From an uncultured Pelagibacteraceae bacterium (GTDB taxonomy: Bacteria; Pseudomonadota; Alphaproteobacteria; Pelagibacterales; Pelagibacteraceae), in contig CACHSP010000001.1 of the NCBI GenBank assembly GCA_902582605.1, forward strand, positions 186,001 to 250,000: a stretch of DNA of 64,000 bases, given 5' to 3'. Shown here one piece after another: positions 63,991 to 64,000 of this stretch. Numbering within the stretch: position 1 is the first letter of the stretch; every line of letters starts with the position of its first letter. The notes under the pieces were generated by a model. That model worked only from the letters and a program-made list of their open reading frames with translations, was not told the DNA's origin and did no database searches. The position numbers were made by a program, and so were the translations under genes.

Positions 63991-64000
63991 CTAATTACCA

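Noticed and set aside
1-64000. Mobile elements, integrases, toxin-antitoxin or defence systems
   Set aside because: No transposase, recombinase, restriction, Cas or toxin motif was seen in any plausible gene, and no tRNA-flanked island borders are present.

Overview
The window is AT-rich (about 30% GC by eye), almost free of intergenic DNA and fully packed with housekeeping genes. Many neighbours overlap by 1, 4 or 8-16 bases and no gap exceeds about 160 bases. Gene families and order are alphaproteobacterial: DUF2066-hda, NDUFA12-DUF2155 beside accC-accB-aroQ, a SUF operon led by an Rrf2 regulator, DUF3553, and an ABA4-like protein. Together with a TPP-riboswitch symporter of the thiV type and an aprM-aprB-aprA sulfite oxidation cluster, this points to a SAR11 bacterium (Pelagibacterales, Candidatus Pelagibacter or a close relative). 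I see no mobile element, phage gene, CRISPR array, tRNA or rRNA.

Layout. 1-9.5 kb: DUF2066 tail, hda, aspS, a stand-alone NrdJ C-terminal-like protein, NDUFA12, DUF2155, accC/accB/aroQ, thiS/thiG and a short RNase E/G. 9.5-18.3 kb: mrcA, prfB with a classical programmed frameshift, an AsmA-like protein, tyrS, anmK and a hydrolase. 18.3-24.8 kb: iscR-sufB-sufC-sufD-sufS-sufU-sufT-sufA operon; sufB carries an in-frame TAA. 24.8-34.3 kb: glnA, ybaK-like gene, EamA transporter, two aldehyde dehydrogenases with DUF779, a thioesterase, GYD and FAH proteins, ccdA and a flavodoxin-fold reductase. 34.3-40.3 kb: TPP riboswitch and thiV, an ABC-2 exporter pair, and three surface-sugar genes.

40.3-47.2 kb: isocitrate lyase, a 53-residue ORF and a divergent ScfR-family regulator separated by repeated TTTACAAA motifs; then a TPR protein, RseP-type protease, HU and an ammonium transporter followed by a hairpin and a strong terminator. 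47.2-57.9 kb: a GT9 glycosyltransferase, rhodanese, HCCA isomerase, ABA4-like protein, recX, a cysQ-like phosphatase flanked by two tiny genes, mnmA, a 27-residue very basic ORF, metC, an MFS carrier, pabB-pabA-pabC and a HIT protein. 57.9-64 kb: a sulfur module of two candidate promoters, aprM-aprB-aprA, a compositionally odd 116-residue gene, a 44-residue membrane ORF, a TauE/SafE exporter, and convergently a (R)-sulfolactate sulfo-lyase beta-subunit homologue.

How they fit. The last block reads as one pathway: a sulfo-lyase releases sulfite from sulfolactate, AprBA with its membrane anchor AprM oxidises sulfite to APS, and TauE exports any excess. thiS/thiG make the thiazole half of thiamine, while the riboswitch-controlled symporter probably imports the pyrimidine precursor. 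The ScfR-like regulator beside aceA suggests acyl-CoA-responsive control of the glyoxylate shunt. The less ordinary observations are the sufB nonsense codon, several unlisted mini-genes, the TTTACAAA cluster, and an RNase E without its zinc-link cysteines.
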